Positions 40,213 through 44,102 of a stretch of DNA of 44,102 nucleotides are shown here, piece after piece. The first letter of the stretch is position 1. Each line of letters starts with the position of its first letter. The notes below the pieces were generated by a model, which was not told the origin of the DNA, did no database searches, and saw only the letters and a list, made by a program, of their open reading frames with translations. Source of the stretch: Candidatus Babelota bacterium (lineage in GTDB: Bacteria > Babelota > Babeliae > Babelales > RVW-14); assembly GCA_013289515.1 (NCBI GenBank), contig JABCZU010000013.1, positions 1 to 44,102 on the forward strand, written 5' to 3'. Position numbers and translations under genes: made by a program.

Positions 40213-40293
40213 TTACCCTCAGTTGAGAAGGGTAACATTTCTGCCCCAATCTTTTAGCTCATTTTCCGTCACACAACGGTGTGACGTTTTTTT
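40213..40293 (+). ncRNA. Candidate small RNA A
   Basis: About 80 nt. It starts with a hairpin TTACCCT (40213-40219)/AGGGTAA (40229-40235), has a C/U-rich single-stranded middle, and ends with the terminator CGTCACAC-AACG-GTGTGACG plus T7 (40267-40293). The promoter at 40180 is well placed. Alternatively the hairpin is simply the recF terminator, 108 bp after its stop. No family recognised. Confidence 0.45.
40267..40293 (+). terminator. Intrinsic terminator downstream of recF
   Basis: A perfect 8-bp stem CGTCACAC/GTGTGACG with a 4-nt loop and seven T residues. It would end both recF transcripts and candidate RNA A. Confidence 0.92.
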
Positions 40294-40388
40294 GTCTCTA
40301 AAGGGTACGGTTTTTGACATCTTTATTTTTTACAAACAGAAACATATTTAGCCTATTATCGTTAGAATAATATTTTTCTAAAAAATGC

Positions 40389-40416
40389 TTGTAATTCTTT
40401 TTTTTGTCGGTAGAAT
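40389..40416 (+). promoter_or_regulatory. Promoter of candidate small RNA B
   Basis: TTGTAA (40389-40394), 16 bp, TAGAAT (40411-40416). The spacer length equals that of unit A and of the ankyrin promoters. Confidence 0.5.
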
Positions 40417-40421
40417 ATATC

Positions 40422-40525
40422 CATCTAGGTTGAACTAGATCCCAAATTTAGAATAAAAAGACTTCATTACTACTCTCCTTTCTCCTTTTTCCACCATGCA
40501 AGTTCTTGCATGGTGGATTTTTTTT
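40422..40525 (+). ncRNA. Candidate small RNA B with anti-Shine-Dalgarno motifs
   Basis: About 100 nt. A 5' hairpin ATCTAG-GTTGAA-CTAGAT (40423-40440) is followed by an unpaired stretch with CTCCTT twice (40475-40480, 40482-40487), then the terminator TCCACCATGCAAG/CTTGCATGGTGGA with T8. CUCCUU is complementary to AAGGAG, the ribosome-binding sequence of the ankyrin genes just downstream (CCAAGGAGG before 40752 and 41525). Two hairpins flanking C/U-rich anti-SD motifs resemble regulatory RNAs of other bacteria. Expression is unproven. Confidence 0.5.
40490..40525 (+). terminator. Intrinsic terminator of unit B
   Basis: TCCACCATGCAAG (40490-40502) is fully complementary to CTTGCATGGTGGA (40505-40517) and is followed by eight T residues. 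No protein gene precedes it within 230 bp of the previous terminator, which argues for a noncoding transcript. Confidence 0.92.
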
Positions 40526-40648
40526 GTATGGCCTGGCAAAGCCGGTTGCAGAGATTTTTTGTCTTTTCAATAAAATATTTTCCCAATGTATCGTAAATTT
40601 AGCGTTATTATCGATTTTGGTGTTATAATCAGTGTTTTTTGCTTCTAA

Positions 40649-40676
40649 TTGACTATTTGTAAAAACATGTTATCCT
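40649..40676 (+). promoter_or_regulatory. Ankyrin-family promoter
   Basis: TTGACT (40649-40654) in the block TTGACTATTTGTAAAA, 16 bp, TATCCT (40671-40676). The leader contains the hairpin GAGCAT/ATGCTC (40688-40710), then AACGTTTAA and the ribosome-binding site AAGGAGG. Confidence 0.6.
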
Positions 40677-40751
40677 CGGTATTAGAAGAGCATGGCATAG
40701 GGCTATGCTCAGTAATTAACACATAACGTTTAAATACCCAAGGAGGTTATT

Positions 40752-41492
40752 ATGATAACGTTAAAGAAAGTCCTTGTAGTAGCAGCGGTAAGCTGCTTGG
40801 TCGCTGGTCATTCCAGTTTCGCATTTACTCCTATACGACAAATTGACGAAGAGTTTTTCGAGGTTGTTCAGACTGGAGATGATCAAGAAATTAACAGATT
40901 ACTAGCTGAAGGTGCCGATGTGAATGCTCAGGACGAGAATGGCTATACAGCATTAATGTTGGCTGCCCATTCTGGTAATCTACCTTTTATTCAGGCACTT
41001 ATTGCATTAGATGCCAATGTGAACCTGCAAGATAAAGAGAGGACTACAGCACTAATATTTGCTGCGCAGAAGTTTCATGTGGCAGTTGCCATGGAACTTC
41101 TTGAAGCCGGTGCCAACGTTAATGTGCAGGACTCTTGCGGCTGTACGGCACTTCACTATTTTGTCCAATTTTTATGTCGTTTATGTCGTTTTGGTAATAG
41201 CAAACTTCCTATTTCATATTTTTTTGGTGATAAAAAAGCTCCTATTTTTGTTTCTATTTGTGGCATAATTACTGAGCTACTCAAGCGTGGTGTGAATCCA
41301 GAGATCGGAGATATATTCGGCAACACGCCGTTAGACCTGGCACATGGCATTCGCAACGGGGTAATTAGAGATTACGTTATAGCTCTCATCACTACTTGTC
41401 GAAATAGATATTTGGCAGAAAAAACAGAAGTGAGGCCTATATTAAAGACCTATATGATTGATGATATTTGCAACATAGTTGATAAATATTGA
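40752..41492 (+). CDS. Secreted ankyrin-repeat protein 13
   Basis: A 246-residue family member with AAGGAGG before ATG 40752. The signal peptide is diverged (TLKKVLVVAAVSCLVAGHSSFAF). Three to four ankyrin repeats (GADVNAQDENGYTALMLAAHSGNLPFIQAL, DANVNLQDKERTTALIFAA, GANVNVQDSCGCTALHYF) lead into the C-terminal module LLKRGVNPEIGDIFGNTPLDLA, then DYVIALITTCRNRYLAEK, ending YMIDDICNIVDKY. First of a two-gene operon with 41525; the spacer TATTGATTAATAATG also occurs in the first ankyrin cluster. Confidence 0.88.
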   Translation: MITLKKVLVVAAVSCLVAGHSSFAFTPIRQIDEEFFEVVQTGDDQEINRLLAEGADVNAQDENGYTALMLAAHSGNLPFIQALIALDANVNLQDKERTTALIFAAQKFHVAVAMELLEAGANVNVQDSCGCTALHYFVQFLCRLCRFGNSKLPISYFFGDKKAPIFVSICGIITELLKRGVNPEIGDIFGNTPLDLAHGIRNGVIRDYVIALITTCRNRYLAEKTEVRPILKTYMIDDICNIVDKY

Positions 41493-41524
41493 TTAATAAT
41501 GTTCAACCACCCAAGGAGGTTATT

Positions 41525-42370
41525 ATGACAACGTTAAAAAAATTACTTATAGCAGCGATAAGCTGCTCAGTCGCTGGTCATTGCAACGTAATGCAGGGTA
41601 TGAATGACAATGCCGACAGCGGTTCACTTTCTATCCAGTTGTTTAATGCTATAGATTGCGATGATATAAAAACAGTACAGACCTTGCTTACAGCAGGTGC
41701 CAATATAAATGCGAAAAACAACCACGGTGAGACGGCATTAATATTGGCTGCAAGGCGTGACCACATCAATATTGTTAAAGAGCTTATCGAGAAAGGCGCC
41801 GATGTGAATGTGCAGAACGAGAATGGCAATACAGCATTAATGCACGCTGCCTCTCGTGGTTACACGACCATTGTCAAAAAACTTCTTAAGAAAGGCGCCG
41901 ATGTGAATGCACAAAGGATTAACGGCAATACAGCATTAATGATAGCTATACGGAATGCTTACGGTGAAAATTCTTATAGAACTACTGTCAAAGCACTTCT
42001 TAAAGCAGGTGCTGATGTTGATCTAAAAGACAACAACGGGTTTACGCCACTTTATTATTTGATCCAAGATTTATCTTATTTTCGACCACTTACTGATAAA
42101 AATGATTTTAGGTTGGTTTTACCTCGTAAGCTGATTGCTGACCTGATCAGGCATGGTGCTGATCCATCGACTATAAATAAAAGATTTATGGATGGTAAAA
42201 CGCCCCTAGATCTGGCAAATGGCATTCGCGATACCCAGCTTAGGGAATATGTTATAGCCTTGATTAATAGATGTCGGCAGAGGTATTTAGCAGAAAAGGC
42301 AGCAATGAGGGAAGCAGCAAAAAATTATATGATCAAGGATGTTTTGGAAAGCATAGTCGATAAGTATTGA
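41525..42370 (+). CDS. Secreted ankyrin-repeat protein 14
   Basis: A 281-residue family member. ATG 41525 follows AAGGAGGTTATT; ATG 41489 overlaps the preceding stop and would put the ribosome-binding site inside the gene. Shared signal peptide (LKKLLIAAISCSVAGHCN). Four clean ankyrin repeats with very similar DNA (GANINAKNNHGETALILAARRDHINIVKELI, GADVNVQNENGNTALMHAASRGYTTIVKKLL and on), then a module GADPSTINKRFMDGKTPLDLA, EYVIALINRCRQRYLAEK, ending YMIKDVLESIVDKY. Closest in C-terminus to the 19961-20965 protein on the other strand. Confidence 0.89.
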   Translation: MTTLKKLLIAAISCSVAGHCNVMQGMNDNADSGSLSIQLFNAIDCDDIKTVQTLLTAGANINAKNNHGETALILAARRDHINIVKELIEKGADVNVQNENGNTALMHAASRGYTTIVKKLLKKGADVNAQRINGNTALMIAIRNAYGENSYRTTVKALLKAGADVDLKDNNGFTPLYYLIQDLSYFRPLTDKNDFRLVLPRKLIADLIRHGADPSTINKRFMDGKTPLDLANGIRDTQLREYVIALINRCRQRYLAEKAAMREAAKNYMIKDVLESIVDKY

Positions 42371-42371
42371 T

Positions 42372-42390
42372 GCATGCTTTAAAAGCATGC
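42372..42390. terminator. Perfect palindrome between convergent genes
   Basis: GCATGCTTT-A-AAAGCATGC, a 9-bp perfect inverted repeat right after the ankyrin stop. It has no T-run, so it is a weak candidate for a two-way transcription end between the ankyrin gene and the converging toxin gene. Confidence 0.35.
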
Positions 42391-42414
42391 GCAAAGAAGT
42401 AACCTAGCTCTTTA

Positions 42415-42759
42415 TTATGTAAGTGCCAAAATAACTTTTAACACCTCTTCAACCGATTTCATGACGTCAAAATCAAGGTCATCAATTTTTTTTAAAAGGC
42501 GCCTTTTATCAACAGCGCGCATTTGATCAAGCAATATTTTTGATTTCGTGGTGCCAAGCTCTGTTAGTACTTCAAAGCGATAAACCTCTTTGACCGTAGA
42601 CGTCAAGGGAGCAACAATAACACGTGATCCTTTTTGATTGCCAATATTGCATGATAATATAACTGCCGGACGTGTTTTCTGAATTTCTGTGCCAAGTGCA
42701 GGATCCATATTAACCCAATAAATTTCGCCACGTCGTGGAAACAAATCACTTGTGCTCAT
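42415..42759 (-). CDS. MazF/PemK-family toxin
   Basis: A 114-residue endoribonuclease toxin of the MazF/PemK (CcdB fold) family: start RRGEIYWVNMDPALGTEIQKTRPAVILS, the VAPLTSTV strand, and KSKILLDQMRAVDKRRL. MazF enzymes cut mRNA at short motifs and are neutralised by the partner gene. The start overlaps the antitoxin stop by 4 bp, so translation is coupled, as is usual. Length is normal and no key region is missing. Confidence 0.92.
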   Translation of the reverse strand: MSTSDLFPRRGEIYWVNMDPALGTEIQKTRPAVILSCNIGNQKGSRVIVAPLTSTVKEVYRFEVLTELGTTKSKILLDQMRAVDKRRLLKKIDDLDFDVMKSVEEVLKVILALT

Positions 42760-43001
42760 TTTTCATCCTTATTATCAACAAAATCTATTGCTTCCCACTC
42801 TTCAATAAGCCTTATTCTATCCTTGTCCTTGCTTGCCTTTTCATAATCACGGCCCAGGGCCGTCTTTTCTTCCGTTATCATTCGTTCAACGGCTAATGCA
42901 ACGAAACGACTAATCCCACGTGTTCCGGCAAATATACGCATTTCGCTACTTAATTCAGTTGGAAGCGAAACGGTAACATTGGACATTTTGCTTCGTTTCA
43001 T
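42756..43001 (-). CDS. Antitoxin, ribbon-helix-helix type
   Basis: An 81-residue partner of the toxin. The N-terminus (SNVTVSLPTELSSEMRIFAGTRGISRFVALAVERMI) is a ribbon-helix-helix DNA-binding domain, and the charged C-terminus (residues 50-81) is the expected toxin-binding tail. ATG 43001 is preceded by GGGAGA; Met6 is the alternative. Such antitoxins repress their own operon; AT-rich inverted repeats (ATTAATTATTAAT, near 43037-43050) upstream are a possible operator. Confidence 0.85.
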   Translation of the reverse strand: MKRSKMSNVTVSLPTELSSEMRIFAGTRGISRFVALAVERMITEEKTALGRDYEKASKDKDRIRLIEEWEAIDFVDNKDEK

Positions 43002-43504
43002 ACAGATTCTCCCTGTTTAAAAATAGCGCCAATAATAATTAATAATTAATATATAGTGAATCTTAAAACATAGCAACTCCTTGGGATTCATTTCTTTTCT
43101 TTGCATGAGCTTTTTTAAAACAAGAAGCTAATTTTGCTGCCCAGGCCGCGCAAATTCTCTTTTTAAGGGTTATTTTCTTTTGAATGAGTAACTTGGCTGC
43201 TATAGAAAAAATGGCTGTTGTAGGTATAATCTCCGCTTATGTGCGGTCGTTCTATTGGTAGTCATAACGTGTGGTATGTTATATAGACGTTCGATTGGTA
43301 AGGAGTGCGTACGCCCTTTGTATGTGTATATGTTATGTACTGTGTTAGGTATGGTCTAGACCCCCTTCACCCCCTGACATGTCATTTTTCAAAACCCCGG
43401 CGTCTTAATTTATTTATTCCGATTGGGCTCCTTTGCCCAATACGGTATCAAATCTTAACATAATAATCATTATCAGACGCGCTTGGTGTCATACTCAAGT
43501 CCAC
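43002..43504. other. 503-bp intergenic region
   Basis: No gene seen. It holds the AT-rich possible antitoxin operator near 43037-43050, a 13-bp near-repeat CGTTCTATTGGTA (43248-43260) / CGTTCGATTGGTA (43288-43300), an isolated TATAAT (43225-43230), and a GC-rich stem CCGATTGGGC/GCCCAATACGG (43419-43445) that could end ruvC transcription on the minus strand, though it lacks a T-run. Confidence 0.45.
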
Positions 43505-44029
43505 TCACCCACCCTTTTGTAATCGCTGCAATAGACTTTGTTCCTGCCAAATACCGCACAGCGACACGGCTAAAGCATCGGTAACATCACTGCGCTCAAC
43601 ATCTCTAAATTCAGCTAGCTTTGGAAACAGGCGTAACATCATATGGGCAACTTGCTCTTTGCTCGCACCACCAAAGCCGGTAGTTGCCGCCTTAACTTCA
43701 CGCGGCGCAAACTCCGAAAGCTCAAGTTTGTGCTGATCGGCTAATAAATACAAAATGCCACGTAGATAGCCAAGCTTAAGAAACGTTTGTGCATTTTTGC
43801 CAAGGAATGATGTTTCTAGCGCGATGCCGGACACTTGAAAGGTGTTTATTTTTTCTTGAAAGAAGGCGTAAAAGGTGCCGGTTCTTTGCGATAAGGTATG
43901 GTTTGAACTCATTTTGAGATACCCACAATCACGCAGACTTACCTGTGAGCCTATTTTGGTAACAATTGAATAGCCGGTGACACTAAATCCTGGGTCGACG
44001 CCCAGGATGACACGGTGGTGGTTAGACAT
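43505..44029 (-). CDS. ruvC: Holliday junction endonuclease RuvC
   Basis: A 174-residue RuvC that cuts four-way junctions during recombination. The acidic active-site residues are all visible: Asp12 (GVDPGFSVTGY), Glu72 (ALETSF), Asp148 and Asp151 (SDVTDALAV). Other conserved parts are KNAQTFLKLGYLRG and FAPREVKAATTG. Length matches the family. It starts at 44029 near the window edge; ruvA/ruvB are not visible here. With RecA, RecF and Xer it completes a core recombination set in the window. Confidence 0.95.
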   Translation of the reverse strand: MSNHHRVILGVDPGFSVTGYSIVTKIGSQVSLRDCGYLKMSSNHTLSQRTGTFYAFFQEKINTFQVSGIALETSFLGKNAQTFLKLGYLRGILYLLADQHKLELSEFAPREVKAATTGFGGASKEQVAHMMLRLFPKLAEFRDVERSDVTDALAVSLCGIWQEQSLLQRLQKGG

Positions 44030-44102
44030 TAATGGTTTCTCTGCCTAGAAAAATTGATTCTATTTCAGGCATAGCATGTCCCTGTTCATCTTGAAAAAAA
44101 AG

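Larger units (their letters stand above)
40160..40751. other. 592-bp gap with two small-RNA-like units
   Basis: No protein gene. It holds two consecutive promoter-hairpin-terminator units (listed separately) and then the promoter and leader of the ankyrin gene at 40752. Confidence 0.6.

Noticed and set aside
40160-40751. Replication origin near dnaN/recF
   Set aside because: dnaN-recF can lie near oriC, but I saw no cluster of DnaA boxes and no dnaA or gyrB here.

Overview
The window reads as part of the chromosome of an intracellular or amoeba-associated bacterium, most likely a member of Candidatus Dependentiae (TM6/Babeliae). The assignment rests on moderately AT-rich DNA, Shine-Dalgarno-led genes, a bacterial housekeeping set (RecA, IF3, L35, L20, RNase Y, DnaN, RecF, RuvC), a short archaeal/eukaryal-type prolyl-tRNA synthetase, and a very large set of secreted ankyrin proteins next to a eukaryotic-type ubiquitin protease. 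Other amoeba symbionts (for example Amoebophilus-like Bacteroidota) share some of these traits, so the phylum is an inference. Strong Shine-Dalgarno sequences and TTGACA/TATAAT-like promoters argue against Bacteroidota.

Layout. 1-965: almost gene-free, with short AT-rich repeats. 966-5789: five tandem plus-strand ankyrin genes. 5786-7162: a minus-strand polysaccharide-flippase-like membrane protein. 7402-8352: another ankyrin gene. 8650-9357: an orphan membrane/exported protein. 9409-19953: the core plus-strand block: carD-like regulator, miaA, PpiD/SurA-like foldase, recA, infC, rpmI, rplT, a ZapB-like coiled coil, zapA, rny, a YmdB-type phosphoesterase and an LptF/LptG permease. 19961-29629: six minus-strand ankyrin genes, one also carrying Sel1 repeats. 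29919-31388: an EamA transporter facing gmk. 31493-33978: a membrane-linked USP-type deubiquitinase overlapping a paralogue of its non-catalytic half. 34315-35022: ankyrin. 35381-40159: proS, xer recombinase, dnaN, recF. 40180-40525: two candidate small RNAs in tandem. 40752-42370: two ankyrin genes. 42415-43001: a MazF/RHH toxin-antitoxin pair. 43505-44029: ruvC.

All fifteen ankyrin genes encode an N-terminal signal peptide, usually of the form KKLLIAAVCCAVAGHCSVMYG. Many also share a leader, a promoter of the type TTGACT-16-TAGACT, and a C-terminal module ending in YMI.D..IV..Y. With the USP protease they look like a secreted host-interaction arsenal; host targeting is inference, since no secretion system is visible here.

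The most unusual signals are: (1) a dispersed GC-rich palindromic element present between genes and also inside open reading frames, including miaA and the junction of the USP protein; (2) two decayed copies of the lptF 3' end left inside and beyond the minus-strand ankyrin cluster, which record how the cluster was built; (3) a 165-bp, about 98% identical block shared by ankyrin genes 24 kb apart on opposite strands; (4) the paired small-RNA-like units, one with two anti-Shine-Dalgarno CUCCUU motifs; (5) the USP/paralogue pair with a topology puzzle.
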